Assembly: GCF_018334155.1 (NCBI RefSeq)
Contig: NZ_JAGXTP010000002.1
Span: forward strand, 124,001 to 188,000
Direction: 5' to 3'
DNA from: Devosia litorisediminis
GTDB taxonomy: Bacteria > Pseudomonadota > Alphaproteobacteria > Rhizobiales > Devosiaceae
Length of the DNA stretch: 64,000 bases
In this document: piece by piece, positions 31,166-40,933 of the stretch
Layout: each line of letters opens with the position of its first letter
Numbering within the stretch: position 1 is the stretch's first letter
Notes under the pieces: generated by a model
The model's input: the letters and a program-made list of their open reading frames with translations, nothing else
Database searches by the model: none
What the model was told of the DNA's origin: nothing
Position numbers and translations under genes: made by a program

Positions 31166-32143
31166 TCAGAGTGGCTTTTTGAGCCATTTGGCGAGGACGC
31201 CGACAATGCCTTCGCGGAACAGCAGCACGCTGGCCACAAAGATCGCGCCCTGAATGACCGTCACCCAGGCTCCGAAACCGGCGAAATAGTTCTGCATGGT
31301 GACAATGGCGGCAGCGCCGACGAACGGGCCGAAAACCGTGCCCATGCCGCCCAACAGTGTCATCAGCACCACTTCACCCGACATCGACCAGTAGACGTCG
31401 GTCAGCGAGGACAGCTGGAACACAATGGCCTTGGTGGCCCCGGCTAGGCCGGCCAGTCCAGCCGACATGACGAACACTGCCAGCTTGTAGCGATCGACCT
31501 TGTAGCCCAGCGATATCGAGCGGGGTTCATTGTCGCGAATGGCCTTGAGCACCTGCCCGAAGGGCGAATGGATGATGCGGTAGATCGCCAGCAGGCCGCC
31601 CATCACAATGACCAGCACCACAAAGTACAGCGTGAAGTCCGAGCTGAGATCAAAAATGCCGAACAGCATGCCGCGCGGAACCGCCTGGATGCCGTCTTCA
31701 CCGCCGGTAAACGGCGCCTGCACGGCGATGAAGTAGACCATTTGCGCAAAGGCCAGCGTCACCATAGCGAAGTAGATGCCCTGGCGCTTGATCGCCAGCG
31801 CGCCAATGCCCAGTCCCAACAGGGAAGCGGCAGCCACGCCCAGCAGAATGGCAAATTCGGGGTTGAGGCCCCATACCTTGGCGGCATGGGCCGCGACATA
31901 GCTGGCGGAACCAAAAAACGCCGCATGGCCAAACGACAGCAGCCCGCCAAAGCCCAGCAGCAGGTTCAGTGCGCTGGCAAACAGCGCAAAGCACAGCACC
32001 TTCATCACAAAGACCGGGTAGAGCACGAACGGCGCGATCAGCAGCAGCACCAGCAGGCCAACAAAGATTGCGATGTGGTGGCGCGGCGTGCCCACAGGCG
32101 GCGCCGGGGTCGTCACGAGCGCGGTTTCAGATTGCGTGGTCAT
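31166..32143 (-). CDS. Branched-chain-type ABC permease LivM-like
   Basis: A 325-aa inner-membrane permease with about 9-10 spans. LivM features include LLGFGGLLSFGHAAFFGSASYVAA near residue 65 and GLAGLAGATKAIVFQLSS, plus the coupling-loop segment VRYDNEPRS-like AIRDNEPRSISLGY. It is the last gene of the operon and overlaps livH by one base. The family transports branched-chain amino acids, amides and small hydroxy acids. Here the neighbours suggest 3-hydroxybutyrate or a close relative. Confidence 0.88.
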   Translation of the reverse strand: MTTQSETALVTTPAPPVGTPRHHIAIFVGLLVLLLIAPFVLYPVFVMKVLCFALFASALNLLLGFGGLLSFGHAAFFGSASYVAAHAAKVWGLNPEFAILLGVAAASLLGLGIGALAIKRQGIYFAMVTLAFAQMVYFIAVQAPFTGGEDGIQAVPRGMLFGIFDLSSDFTLYFVVLVIVMGGLLAIYRIIHSPFGQVLKAIRDNEPRSISLGYKVDRYKLAVFVMSAGLAGLAGATKAIVFQLSSLTDVYWSMSGEVVLMTLLGGMGTVFGPFVGAAAIVTMQNYFAGFGAWVTVIQGAIFVASVLLFREGIVGVLAKWLKKPL

Positions 32144-33030
32144 CAGACCGTCCTTCCAAACAGGCCGGCTGGCTTGACCAGCAGTACCAGCGCCATGATC
32201 ACGAAAATCGCCACAGACGAGCCCTCGGGGTAAAATACCCGGGTCAGCCCCTCAACCACGCCCAGCCCGAAGCCGGTCAGAATGGCGCCGAGGATCGAAC
32301 CCATGCCGCCAATCACCACCACGGCAAACACCACGATGATCAGATCGGCGCCCATATTGGGATTGACCGAATAGATCGGTGCAGCAAGCACCCCGGCCAG
32401 CGCCGCCAGGGCAACGCCAAAGCCGTAGGTCAGGGTAATCATGCGCGGCACATTGATGCCGAATGCACCAACCAGAACCGGGTTTTCGGTGGCTGCGCGC
32501 AGATAGGCACCAAGCCGGGTCTTCTCGATGGCAAACCAGGTACCAAAGCAGACAATGGCCGAGGCCACCACCACCCAGGCGCGATAATTGGGCAGGAACA
32601 TGAAGCCCAGATTGGTGCCGCCCGACAGCTCGCTTGGAATGGAATAGGGCAGCCCCGACACACCATACTGATTGCGGAACAGACCCTGGATGATCAGCGC
32701 CAGACCGAAGGTCAGCAGCAGCCCGTAGAGATGATCGAGATGGTAGAGTCGGGCGATCATAACCCGCTCGATGACCACGCCCGTCGCCCCCACAATGATC
32801 GGCACCAGCAGCAGGGCCCACCAGTAATTGATGCCAGCATAGGTCATCAGCATCCAGGCGACGAAGGCGCCCATCATGTACTGCGCGCCATGGCTGAAAT
32901 TGATGATGTTGAGCAGCCCGAAGATGACGGCGAGCCCAAGGCTCAGCAGCGCATAGAACGACCCGTTGATCAGGCCCAGCAGCAGCTGGCCGAACAGCGC
33001 CTGTGGCGGTATCCCCAAAAGCTCAAACAT
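32143..33030 (-). CDS. Branched-chain-type ABC permease LivH-like
   Basis: A 295-aa permease with about 8 spans. The family start is FGQLLLGLINGSFYALLSLGLAVIFGLLNIINFSHGAQYMMGAF, and the late NPNMGADLIIVVFAVVVIGGMGSILGAI is the conserved coupling region. It forms the membrane channel together with LivM. The gene is 68 bp behind the binding-protein gene in the same operon. Confidence 0.9.
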   Translation of the reverse strand: MFELLGIPPQALFGQLLLGLINGSFYALLSLGLAVIFGLLNIINFSHGAQYMMGAFVAWMLMTYAGINYWWALLLVPIIVGATGVVIERVMIARLYHLDHLYGLLLTFGLALIIQGLFRNQYGVSGLPYSIPSELSGGTNLGFMFLPNYRAWVVVASAIVCFGTWFAIEKTRLGAYLRAATENPVLVGAFGINVPRMITLTYGFGVALAALAGVLAAPIYSVNPNMGADLIIVVFAVVVIGGMGSILGAILTGFGLGVVEGLTRVFYPEGSSVAIFVIMALVLLVKPAGLFGRTV

Positions 33031-33098
33031 GGATGTTTTCCGGTTTCTCTTGGTCTTGAAAACGGGTGCCCCGACACGGCCGGGGCACCCAGCTCAAT

Positions 33099-34295
33099 CT
33101 ACTTCACCAGATCGCAACCGCCATCGGCCAGCGGACGGAAGGCGTCCTTGGCAGGAATGGCTGCGAGCAGGTTGTAATAGTCCCATGGACCGGTGGACTC
33201 ATCTGGCGACTTCACCTGGAACAGGTACATGTCGTGGATGTGACGACCATCGGGACGGACCATGCCCTGACCGAACAGTGGATCCTGGCTTGGCTCTGCC
33301 TTCATCTCGTCCATCAGCGCGGCGGTGTCCTTGCCACCGGTCGCTTCAACGGCCTTGAGGTAATGCAGCACGCTGGCATAGACGCCGGCATGCACCATGG
33401 TAGGCATGTTGCCGCCATTCTGGGCCGCAAAGCGCTCCGACCAGGCCCGGGTATCGTCATTGAGATCCCAATAGAAGGCCTCGGTCAGCACCAGACCCTG
33501 AGCGGTCTCAAGGCCAAGGGCATGCACGTCAGTGATGAAGATCAGCAGTCCGGCCAGTGCCTGACCGGCCTGGGTGATGCCGAACTCGGCAGCCTGCTTG
33601 ATGGTGTTGACGGTGTCGCCACCAGCATTGGCCAGACCGATCACCTGGGCGCCGGAGGCCTGAGCCTGCAGCAGATAGGATGAGAAGTCAGTGCCGGGGA
33701 ACGGATGACGCACTGCGCCAAGCACTTCGCCGCCCGCCGCTTCGACCACGGCCGAGGTGTCTTTTTCCAGCGCCTGGCCAAAGGCGTAGTCAGCGGTGAT
33801 GAAGAACCACTTCTTGTAGCCTTCCTGCACCATGGCCGTGCCTGTGCCATGGGCAAGGGCCCAGGTGTCATAGGTCCAGTGAACGGTATTGGGTGAACAC
33901 TGCGCGCCGGTCAGATCAGCCGAGCCAGCGCCCGAATCCATGAAGATCTTGTTCTTGTCGCGGGTCACTTCGGCCACGGCAAATGCTGCCGAAGACGTCG
34001 GGACGTCGGCGATCATGTCGACGCCATCCTGATCATACCACTGCCGGGCAATGGTGGAGGCAACGTCTGGCTTGTTCTGGTGATCGGCCGAGACGATCTC
34101 GACATTGATGCCCTTGGCAGCGGCGTCGAAGTCTTCGACGGCCATGCGCGCTGCAATCACCGAGCCTTCGCCCGACAGATCGGCGTAAACGCCGGAGCGG
34201 TCATTGAGCACGCCGATCTTGATGTCGGTTGCCATGGCGGTGCCCGCCATCAGCAGACTGGCCGCGGAGGCCAGGATTAGGGTCTGTAGTTTCAT
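33099..34295 (-). CDS. ABC transporter substrate-binding protein (LivK-like)
   Basis: A 398-aa periplasmic binding protein with a signal peptide (to about residue 22, AMA). The mature part starts DIKIGVLNDRSGVYADLSGEGSV, as in Leu/Ile/Val-type receptors. Binding-site regions include DVPTSSAAFAVAEVTRDK and FITADYAFGQALEKDT. It differs from true LIVBP and resembles members found with hydroxy-acid or amide transporters. Its operon partners are 3-hydroxybutyrate dehydrogenase and two LivG/F ATPases, so a short-chain hydroxy acid is the best guess at the ligand. Confidence 0.88.
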   Translation of the reverse strand: MKLQTLILASAASLLMAGTAMATDIKIGVLNDRSGVYADLSGEGSVIAARMAVEDFDAAAKGINVEIVSADHQNKPDVASTIARQWYDQDGVDMIADVPTSSAAFAVAEVTRDKNKIFMDSGAGSADLTGAQCSPNTVHWTYDTWALAHGTGTAMVQEGYKKWFFITADYAFGQALEKDTSAVVEAAGGEVLGAVRHPFPGTDFSSYLLQAQASGAQVIGLANAGGDTVNTIKQAAEFGITQAGQALAGLLIFITDVHALGLETAQGLVLTEAFYWDLNDDTRAWSERFAAQNGGNMPTMVHAGVYASVLHYLKAVEATGGKDTAALMDEMKAEPSQDPLFGQGMVRPDGRHIHDMYLFQVKSPDESTGPWDYYNLLAAIPAKDAFRPLADGGCDLVK

Positions 34296-34334
34296 GTGTC
34301 GGTTCTCCTCCCGAGTGAAGCCTTGCGGCTGGTG

Positions 34335-35060
34335 CTAGACGCCCAGATAGGCGTGCAGCTTGTCGATGTTGTCGGCGAGGTCGGCATTGGGAATGGTGTC
34401 GATCACCCGCCCCTGTTCGACCACGTAGTGCCGATCCGCGACCGAGGCCGCGAAGCGGAAATTCTGTTCCACCAGCACGATGGTGAAGCCCTGGTTCTTC
34501 AACTGCACCAGGGTGCGTCCGATCTGCTGCACGATCACCGGGGCAAGGCCCTCGGTGGGTTCGTCCAGCAGCAGGAATTTGGCGCCGGTGCGCAGGATGC
34601 GGCCAATGGCCAGCATCTGCTGTTCGCCGCCGGAAAGCTTGGTGCCCTGGCTGCCCAGCCGTTCCCGCAGATTGGGGAACATCTCGAGCACCGCCTCGCG
34701 GCTCAGCCCGCCCGGTTTGACCTCGGGCGGCAGCATCAGGTTTTCGTCCACCGACAGGCTGGCAAAGATGCCGCGCTCTTCTGGGCAAAAGGCAATGCCG
34801 GCCTTGGCGATGGCGCGCGGCTGCAGGCCGATCAACTCGGTGCCCTCGAACTGCACCGAACCCTGGCGCTTGCCCAGAATGCCCATAATGGCGCGCAGCG
34901 TCGTGGTCTTGCCCGCACCATTGCGGCCGAGCAGGGTCACCACTTCACCGGGCTTCACATCGAAATTGATGCCGTGCAGCACATGGCTTTCATCGTACCA
35001 GCCATTGAGATCGCGCACGGCGAGCAAGGGGGCCGCGCTGGCGGTGGTGGTCTCACTCAT
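34335..35060 (-). CDS. ABC transporter ATPase LivF-like
   Basis: A 241-aa ATPase. Motifs are Walker A GRNGAGKTT, Q-loop FCPEERGIF, signature LSGGEQQMLAIGR, Walker B LLLDEPTEGLAP and H-loop VEQNFRFA. The ATG at 35060 overlaps the livG stop by 8 bp; an upstream ATG at 35114 would overlap far more. It energises transport with LivG. Confidence 0.92.
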   Translation of the reverse strand: MSETTTASAAPLLAVRDLNGWYDESHVLHGINFDVKPGEVVTLLGRNGAGKTTTLRAIMGILGKRQGSVQFEGTELIGLQPRAIAKAGIAFCPEERGIFASLSVDENLMLPPEVKPGGLSREAVLEMFPNLRERLGSQGTKLSGGEQQMLAIGRILRTGAKFLLLDEPTEGLAPVIVQQIGRTLVQLKNQGFTIVLVEQNFRFAASVADRHYVVEQGRVIDTIPNADLADNIDKLHAYLGV

Positions 35061-35844
35061 GGCCAGCTCCGATATAGGCTTCAACGACGCGTTCATCCTG
35101 CGAAACATCTTCATAGGTGCCTTCAGCCAGTACCTGACCGCGCGCCAGAACGGTGATCTGATCGGACAGGTCCGCCACCACCGACAGGTTGTGCTCCACC
35201 ATCAAAATGGTGCGATTGGCCGAAATCTTGCGGATCAGCGCCGAGATGCGCCCCACATCTTCCTGCGCCATGCCGGCCATGGGTTCGTCCAGCAGCAGCA
35301 TTTCGGGCTCCAGCGCCAGCGTGGTGGCGATTTCGAGCGCCCGCTTGCGGCCATAGCTCAACTCGCCGGCAGGCTCGTGCAAATGGCTCGATAGCCCGAC
35401 CTCTTCGACGCGGGCGCTCGCCTCCTCGTCATAGGCCGACAATACCTTTTCGGGGCGCCAGAAATCGAAGCTGTCGCCACGGCGGCGCTGCAGCGCAATG
35501 CGCACATTTTCCAGCACGCTGAGCTGCGGGAATACCGCCGAAATCTGGAACGAACGCACCAGACCCCGTCGCGAGATATCGGCGGCCGACAGCCGCGTGA
35601 TGTCCCGATCGTTCAGGGTGATCTTGCCAGCACTGGGCTGCAGGAACTTGGTCAGCAGGTTAAAGCATGTCGTCTTGCCCGCGCCATTGGGCCCGATCAG
35701 GGCGTGGATGGTCCCGCGCTTGATATCGAGATCGACACTGTCCACGGCCGTGAAGCCGGAAAAACGTTTGGTCAGGCCGCGCGCCGACAGGATGATGTCC
35801 GCCTTGGGCGATGCGACAGGCGACTGGTTCATGGCTGCACTCAT
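35053..35844 (-). CDS. ABC transporter ATPase LivG-like
   Basis: A 263-aa ATPase. Motifs are Walker A GPNGAGKTT, signature LSYGRKRALEIA, Walker B LLLDEPMAGM and H-loop MVEHNLSVV. The C-terminal VLAEGTYEDVSQDERVVEAYIG is typical of LivG. The ATG at 35844 overlaps the dehydrogenase stop as ATGA, which supports coupling of transport and catabolism on one mRNA. Confidence 0.92.
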   Translation of the reverse strand: MSAAMNQSPVASPKADIILSARGLTKRFSGFTAVDSVDLDIKRGTIHALIGPNGAGKTTCFNLLTKFLQPSAGKITLNDRDITRLSAADISRRGLVRSFQISAVFPQLSVLENVRIALQRRRGDSFDFWRPEKVLSAYDEEASARVEEVGLSSHLHEPAGELSYGRKRALEIATTLALEPEMLLLDEPMAGMAQEDVGRISALIRKISANRTILMVEHNLSVVADLSDQITVLARGQVLAEGTYEDVSQDERVVEAYIGAGHE

Positions 35845-36620
35845 TTGGCGGTCCACCCTCCGTCGATGGAAATGGTTGACCCGGTGATCGAACGGGCCAG
35901 ATCACCACATAGGTAACCGGCCATCTCCGCAATCTCTTCGGGCTGCACGAACTGGCGCGTCGGCTGCGGCGCCAGGATGATTTCGCGCATGACCTGCTCT
36001 TCGCTCATGCCATGCACGCGAGCCTGGTCAGCCACCTGAGCCGCCACCAGTGGGGTCCAGACATAGCCCGGGCAGATCGCATTGACCGTAATGCCCTTCT
36101 CTGCCGTCTCCAGCGCCACTGTCTTGGTCAGCCCGACCACAGCGTGCTTGGTGGCGACATAGGCTGACTTGAAGGGCGAGGCGCGCAGGCCATGGGCCGA
36201 GGCAATATTGATGATGCGCCCCCAGCCGCGCTCAGCCATGCCGGGCAGCGCGGCGCGAATGGTGTGAAAGGCCGAATCCAGGCTGACCGCGACAATGCGC
36301 TGCCAGTCGCTGGGAGGAAACTCCTCGATCGGCGCGACCTTCTGGATGCCGGCATTGTTGACCAGCACGTCGAGCTGACCAAAGCTGGCCACCACGGCGC
36401 TCACCAAATCATAGCCGCCGCCAATTTCGGCCAGGTCGGACTGGAAGTAACGTACATTGGCGCCGCTGGCGGCCAGCGCTTCAAGCGCGGCCCCGGCATC
36501 CTGTTCGGCCTCAAAGCTGTTGATCGCCACGTCATAGCCCATCGCCGCAAATTTGCTGGCGATCGACAAGCCAATGCCGCTCGTTGAGCCGGTGACCAAT
36601 GCCACGCGCTTTGTGTTCAT
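35841..36620 (-). CDS. bdhA: 3-hydroxybutyrate dehydrogenase
   Basis: A 259-aa short-chain dehydrogenase. Seen are TGSTSGIG, NNAGIQKVAPIEEF, the Ser in IINIASAHGLRASPFKSAYVATKHAV (Tyr-Lys pair) and the substrate-region block QFVQPEEIAEMAGYLCGDLARSITGS. The AGIQ-xVAPIEEFP and SAHGLxASPFKSAYVxAKHG-like segments are diagnostic of D-3-hydroxybutyrate dehydrogenase. It converts 3-hydroxybutyrate to acetoacetate with NAD. It is the first gene behind a sigma-54-like promoter and leads the liv operon. Confidence 0.92.
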   Translation of the reverse strand: MNTKRVALVTGSTSGIGLSIASKFAAMGYDVAINSFEAEQDAGAALEALAASGANVRYFQSDLAEIGGGYDLVSAVVASFGQLDVLVNNAGIQKVAPIEEFPPSDWQRIVAVSLDSAFHTIRAALPGMAERGWGRIINIASAHGLRASPFKSAYVATKHAVVGLTKTVALETAEKGITVNAICPGYVWTPLVAAQVADQARVHGMSEEQVMREIILAPQPTRQFVQPEEIAEMAGYLCGDLARSITGSTISIDGGWTAK

Positions 36621-36673
36621 ACCCCACCCTGATCCGGACCTTTGGCGGCCCGCTTTGTTTTGACGGTACTCTT

Positions 36674-36689
36674 TCAAGTTCCGTGCCAA
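36674..36689 (-). promoter_or_regulatory. Sigma-54-type promoter of bdhA-liv operon
   Basis: The minus strand reads TTGGCACG-GAAC-TTGA, close to the TTGGCACG-N4-TTGC consensus with the -12 C replaced by A. It lies 53 bp upstream of the bdhA ATG. The sigma-54 activator gene ends 90 bp farther upstream. Confidence 0.75.
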
Positions 36690-36725
36690 CTCAGAAACGC
36701 CGGTTTCAGAAGGGTGTCGATGGCA

Positions 36726-36780
36726 GTGTCCGGCGGTGGTGTCCGGAAAAACATACAGGTGTCCGGAAATCCGGACACCT
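36726..36780. promoter_or_regulatory. Upstream activator sites (palindrome plus half-sites)
   Basis: A perfect palindrome at 36757-36780 has arms AGGTGTCCGG and CCGGACACCT around 4 nt. Two further GTGTCCGG half-sites occur at 36726-36733 and 36739-36746. They are spaced 37-106 bp upstream of the sigma-54 promoter, as enhancer sites for the adjacent Fis-family activator would be. Confidence 0.75.
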
Positions 36781-38204
36781 CAGATGTCGATATTGTAGCG
36801 CTTCAGCTTCTCGTAAAACTGCGACCGCGATACGCCCAGCCGCAGGGCCGCCGCTGACTTCTGACCGCCCGTGGTCGCCAGAGCATCGATAATGGCCTGC
36901 CGTTCGGTGTCGGCGATGGTGTGGGCCAGCGCCTGACCGCTTGTACTTGTGCTCATCGAGCGGGCTGCGCCCGGTGGCATGGCGCGGCTGATCACCGCGC
37001 CATCAAGCACCTCGCTGGGCGCCAGCGCCGCCGCCCGTTCCAGCACATTGCGCAGTTCGCGCACATTGCCCGGCCAGTCATGGTTTTGCAGCAGGGCAAC
37101 AGCCTCGGGTGTAATCACCCAGCCCCGCTCATCGGCCGCGCGCATGGTCTGCTCGAGCAGCACTTCGCAGATCAGGGCGATGTCCTCCCGCCGATCCCGC
37201 AAGGGCGGGACATGCACGGTCAGCACCGCGATGCGGTAATAGAGATCGGCGCGGAAGCTCTTGTCGGCCACCTTGGCTTCGAGATCCTGTGATGTCGCGG
37301 CGATGATACGCACATCGATCTTCTTGACCGTGTTGGACCCCAGCGCCTCGACCTCGCCTTCCTGCAATACGCGCAGGAACTTGGCCTGGATGGCGGGCGG
37401 CATATCGCCGATTTCGTCTAGAAACAGCGTGCCATCATGGGCCAGTTCGAACTTGCCCTTGCGCGGTTTCTTGTCCGCCCCGGTATAGGCCCCTGGTGCC
37501 ACGCCAAAGAACTCCGCTTCGAGCAGTGCCTCGGGCACGGCAGCGATATTGACCGCCACAAACGGTCCATCGGCGCGGTCAGATTGCTGATGGATAGCGT
37601 GCGCCAGCAATTCCTTGCCGGTGCCGGTCTCCCCCAGAATGAGCGCAGCACCGTCGCGCAGCGCAAACCGGCGCACCATGGCCTTGAGCTCTCTGACTGC
37701 TTCGCTCTGCCCGACAAAGCTCGACAGCGAATACTTGGTCTGCCGCTCCCGCGTCAGCGCCGCCTGGGCGCGGGTCAGCTGTTTGTGCAGGGTCTCGAAC
37801 TTGTCCAGAATGGGCGCCAGATAATCGACATTGTCGTAAAAGACGAAGCCGATGGCCCCTTCCACCGCGCCTGAGGCATCCTTGAGCGGGATGCGGCAGA
37901 CCACAAACTGCCGCTCGTTGAAATTCATGATGTCGAGCAGGATCGGTCGTCCTGTCTCCACCACGCGCCGCAGCAGGGAATGGGGAATGACATCTTCGAC
38001 CGGCAGGCCGATCGGGTCAAAGGATGGGTTCAGCTTGAGCAGTTCGCGATAGCGCGCATCCATCCAGGTGATGTGGGTGTCGGCATCAACGATAATGGCG
38101 CCTTCAAAGAAGTCGCGCAGCAGGCTGAAGGCGCCCACAGCCTCTTCAATACTGGCCAGGCCATTGGAAGCTGGCCAGCGTTCAGTTGTCGGTGGGCGGG
38201 CCAT
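36780..38204 (-). CDS. Sigma-54-dependent transcriptional activator (PAS-AAA-Fis)
   Basis: A 474-aa enhancer-binding protein. A PAS sensor domain covers about residues 25-130 ([21 protein letters not shown]). The AAA+ domain runs from about 165 to 390, with Walker A GETGTGKE, the sigma-54 contact loop GAYTGA (a common variant of GAFTGA), and Walker [11 protein letters not shown]-terminal Fis-type HTH ([23 protein letters not shown]) follows. There is no receiver domain, so it senses a small molecule or redox cue by PAS rather than by phosphorylation. It very likely drives the bdhA-liv operon whose sigma-54 promoter lies directly downstream. Confidence 0.93.
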   Translation of the reverse strand: MARPPTTERWPASNGLASIEEAVGAFSLLRDFFEGAIIVDADTHITWMDARYRELLKLNPSFDPIGLPVEDVIPHSLLRRVVETGRPILLDIMNFNERQFVVCRIPLKDASGAVEGAIGFVFYDNVDYLAPILDKFETLHKQLTRAQAALTRERQTKYSLSSFVGQSEAVRELKAMVRRFALRDGAALILGETGTGKELLAHAIHQQSDRADGPFVAVNIAAVPEALLEAEFFGVAPGAYTGADKKPRKGKFELAHDGTLFLDEIGDMPPAIQAKFLRVLQEGEVEALGSNTVKKIDVRIIAATSQDLEAKVADKSFRADLYYRIAVLTVHVPPLRDRREDIALICEVLLEQTMRAADERGWVITPEAVALLQNHDWPGNVRELRNVLERAAALAPSEVLDGAVISRAMPPGAARSMSTSTSGQALAHTIADTERQAIIDALATTGGQKSAAALRLGVSRSQFYEKLKRYNIDI

Positions 38205-38272
38205 GGTGCGGTCTCTGTTGCGCGATCAGTTGCGCCGGAGTCTATGCCCCGGCGCAAGGGATCGCAACGCGC

Positions 38273-39448
38273 TCACGGGCGCTCGACACACAGCGCCACA
38301 CCCATGCCGCCGCCAATGCACAGGGTCGCCAGACCCTTGTGTGCGTCGCGCCGTACCATCTCGTGCAGCAGGGTCACCAGCACGCGCGCGCCCGAGGCGC
38401 CGATCGGGTGGCCAATCGCAATGGCGCCGCCATTGACGTTGACCTTTTCAGGCGCCCAGGCCATCGCCTGATTGACCGCGCAGGCCTGCGCCGCAAAAGC
38501 CTCATTGGCTTCGATCAGATCCAGATCGCCGCTGCTCCATCCCGCCTTAACCAGCGCCTTGGTCGAGGCCGGAATGGGGCCTGTACCCATTAGTGCGGGG
38601 TCAACACCCGCCGTGGCCCAGCTGGCAATGCGCGCCAGTGGCCTCAGACCGCGTTTGGCAGCTTCCTCGGCGCTCATCAGTACCAGCACCGCCGCGCCGT
38701 CATTGATGCCCGATGCATTGCCGGCGGTGACGCTGCCCGCCTTGTCAAAGGCTGGTCGAAGCTTGGCCAGTGCCTCGGCGCTGGCGTCAGCGCGGATATA
38801 TTCATCCTGATCGACAACAATCTCGCCCTTGCGGGTCTTGATGGTGACCGGTGCGATTTCATCAACAAAACGCCCGGCCTGCTGCGCTGCGGCAGCCTTC
38901 TGCTGGGAGGCCAGCGCGAAGGCGTCTTGGGTGTCCCGGCTGATATCGAATTTGCGCGCCACATTCTCGGCCGTGATGCCCATGTGATAGCCGCCAAACG
39001 CGTCCACCAGACCATCGCTCATCATGGTGTCCACAAGGGTGATCGGGCCCATTTTTGCGGGTGCCCGCAATTGCTGGCAATGCGGCGACAGCGACATCGA
39101 TTCCTGCCCACCGGCGACGATGATCTCTGCGTCGCCCATGGCGATCTGCTGCATGCCCAGCGCCACGGCGCGCAGGCCCGAGCCGCACACCTGATTGAGG
39201 CCCCATGCGGTGGCTGACTGGCCAATGCCTGCCGCAATAGCGGCCTGGCGAGCCGGGTTCTGACCTGCGCCGCCTGTCAGCACCTGACCCAGAATGACTT
39301 CATCGACATCGTCGGGAGAGACACCAGATCGCTCCAAAGCCGCCTTGATGGCCACAGCACCCAACTCGTGGGCGGGCACGCTGGCGAGGCTACCCATGAA
39401 GGCGCCTACAGCGGTGCGGGCGGCGCCTACGATTACAATATCACGCAT
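38273..39448 (-). CDS. Acetyl-CoA C-acetyltransferase
   Basis: A 391-aa thiolase of the PhaA/AtoB type. The active Cys is in [15 protein letters not shown], with [38 protein letters not shown] and [13 protein letters not shown]. It would cleave acetoacetyl-CoA to two acetyl-CoA (or make it for PHB). It follows the two CoA-transferase genes by 4 bp and belongs with them. Together with bdhA, the cluster completes 3-hydroxybutyrate use. Confidence 0.92.
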   Translation of the reverse strand: MRDIVIVGAARTAVGAFMGSLASVPAHELGAVAIKAALERSGVSPDDVDEVILGQVLTGGAGQNPARQAAIAAGIGQSATAWGLNQVCGSGLRAVALGMQQIAMGDAEIIVAGGQESMSLSPHCQQLRAPAKMGPITLVDTMMSDGLVDAFGGYHMGITAENVARKFDISRDTQDAFALASQQKAAAAQQAGRFVDEIAPVTIKTRKGEIVVDQDEYIRADASAEALAKLRPAFDKAGSVTAGNASGINDGAAVLVLMSAEEAAKRGLRPLARIASWATAGVDPALMGTGPIPASTKALVKAGWSSGDLDLIEANEAFAAQACAVNQAMAWAPEKVNVNGGAIAIGHPIGASGARVLVTLLHEMVRRDAHKGLATLCIGGGMGVALCVERP

Positions 39449-39452
39449 CTTG

Positions 39453-40103
39453 CTACTCCTGGTCCAGTTGAACGCTGAACGCCGCTTCAGTCTTGGCCGT
39501 CACGTCGTCAAGCGAGACGCCATCGGCCAGTTCAATCAATACCATGGATGGCTCCCCGGTCCGGGCGATGGTGAACACGCCCAGATCGGTGATCACCAGA
39601 TCGGCAACGCGCTGACCGGTCAGCGGCAGGGTGCAGGCCTTGAGCAGCTTGGGCGTGCCCTTGGCCTCGTGTTCCATCACCACCACCACGCGCTTGACGC
39701 CGGCCACCAGATCCATGGCGCCGCCCATGCCCTTGACCATCTTGCCCGGGATCATCCAGTTCGCCAGATCGCCATTTTCGGCCACCTGCATGGCGCCCAG
39801 AATGGACAGGTCGATATGCCCGCCCCGGATCATTCCGAAGCTGTCGGCACTGGAGAAAAAGCTGGTCATTGGCAACTCGGTGATCGTCTGCTTGCCCGCA
39901 TTGATCAGGTCGGCATCTTCATCGCCCTCGAACGGGAAGGGGCCCATGCCCAGCATGCCATTTTCGCTCTGCAGGCGCACATCCATGCCGTCCGGAATGA
40001 AATTGGCCACCAGTGTGGGAATGCCAATGCCCAGATTGACGTAGAAGCCGTCCTTGAGTTCGCGCGCGGCGCGGGCCGCCATCTGTTCGCGTGTCCAGGC
40101 CAT
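39453..40103 (-). CDS. 3-oxoacid CoA-transferase subunit B
   Basis: A 216-aa beta subunit. The catalytic Glu is in [14 protein letters not shown] near residue 45, with [15 protein letters not shown] and [24 protein letters not shown]. It transfers CoA from succinyl-CoA (or acetyl-CoA) to acetoacetate. Its start overlaps the subunit A stop by one base. Scot-type and Ato-type transferases share these motifs; the thiolase and bdhA context supports acetoacetate. Confidence 0.92.
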   Translation of the reverse strand: MAWTREQMAARAARELKDGFYVNLGIGIPTLVANFIPDGMDVRLQSENGMLGMGPFPFEGDEDADLINAGKQTITELPMTSFFSSADSFGMIRGGHIDLSILGAMQVAENGDLANWMIPGKMVKGMGGAMDLVAGVKRVVVVMEHEAKGTPKLLKACTLPLTGQRVADLVITDLGVFTIARTGEPSMVLIELADGVSLDDVTAKTEAAFSVQLDQE

Positions 40104-40819
40104 CAGTTTGCCTCCGCAGTGGCGCGCGACCGCACGGTGCGCTGCTCGATATGTTTGACCGGATTGGGAACATGGATCAGCCGAGACACGAAAATGCCCG
40201 GCGTGTGGATCTGATCAGGCTCGATCGCGCCGGTCTCGACCAGATGTTCAACCTCGGCCACGGTGATCTTGCCGGCGGTCGCCATCATCGGGTTGAAGTT
40301 CCGCGCCGTCTTCCGGTAAACCAGATTGCCTTCCGCATCGCCTTTCCAGGCGTGCACCACGGCGACATCGGCCACCAGACCGCGCTCCATGACATAGTCC
40401 TCGCCGTCGAATTCGCGCACTTCCTTGCCCTCGGCAATCAGCGTGCCCACGCCGGTCTTGGTGAAGAAGGCGGGAATGCCCGCGCCACCGGCCCGGATGC
40501 GTTCGGCCAGTGTGCCCTGTGGGGTAAACTCGATCTCCAGCTCACCCGCCAGATATTGCTGGGCGAACAACTTGTTCTCACCCACATAGGATGAGATCAT
40601 TTTCTTGACCTGCCGGGTCTCCAGCAGCGTGCCCAGCCCGATGCCGTCCACGCCCGCATTGTTGGAAATAACCGTCAGATCCTTGGCGCCCGACTGTTTG
40701 ATCGCCGCGATCAGTGATTCAGGGATGCCGCACAGGCCAAAGCCGCCGGCCATCACCACCATTCCGTCTTTCAGCAATCCGGCAAGCGCGTCAGTGGCGT
40801 CCGCATAGACTTTCTGCAC
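40103..40819 (-). CDS. 3-oxoacid CoA-transferase subunit A
   Basis: A 238-aa alpha subunit with [43 protein letters not shown] and the [26 protein letters not shown] ending. The start is a GTG at 40819 with GAGGA 8 nt upstream. It leads the three-gene operon. A perfect 7-bp inverted repeat (CAGTGTT at 40835, AACACTG at 40855) lies 16 bp upstream, a possible operator. Confidence 0.92.
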   Translation of the reverse strand: MQKVYADATDALAGLLKDGMVVMAGGFGLCGIPESLIAAIKQSGAKDLTVISNNAGVDGIGLGTLLETRQVKKMISSYVGENKLFAQQYLAGELEIEFTPQGTLAERIRAGGAGIPAFFTKTGVGTLIAEGKEVREFDGEDYVMERGLVADVAVVHAWKGDAEGNLVYRKTARNFNPMMATAGKITVAEVEHLVETGAIEPDQIHTPGIFVSRLIHVPNPVKHIEQRTVRSRATAEAN

Positions 40820-40834
40820 AGCCCGTCCTCCTCA

Positions 40835-40861
40835 CAGTGTTCTGGATAGGGCGCAACACTG
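40835..40861. promoter_or_regulatory. Inverted repeat upstream of CoA-transferase operon
   Basis: Arms CAGTGTT and AACACTG with a 13-nt spacer lie between the divergent CoA-transferase and PAS-LuxR genes. It is a candidate binding site for a dimeric regulator; the adjacent LuxR-type protein is the obvious candidate. Confidence 0.45.
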
Positions 40862-40933
40862 CTCCCCGCAGCGCCGCCCTTTTCTCAAGGCTAGGTCTTG
40901 CTGAGGCCGCCCGGTTAGTCGTATTTATACTCT

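Noticed and set aside
31969..33177. Plus-strand open frame over livM/livH
   Set aside because: Antisense shadow, Gln/His/Arg-rich, no family features.
36757..36780. Intrinsic terminator of the sigma-54 activator gene
   Set aside because: A palindrome with no T-tract that overlaps the stop codon and shares a half-site with two nearby copies; an activator-binding site fits better.
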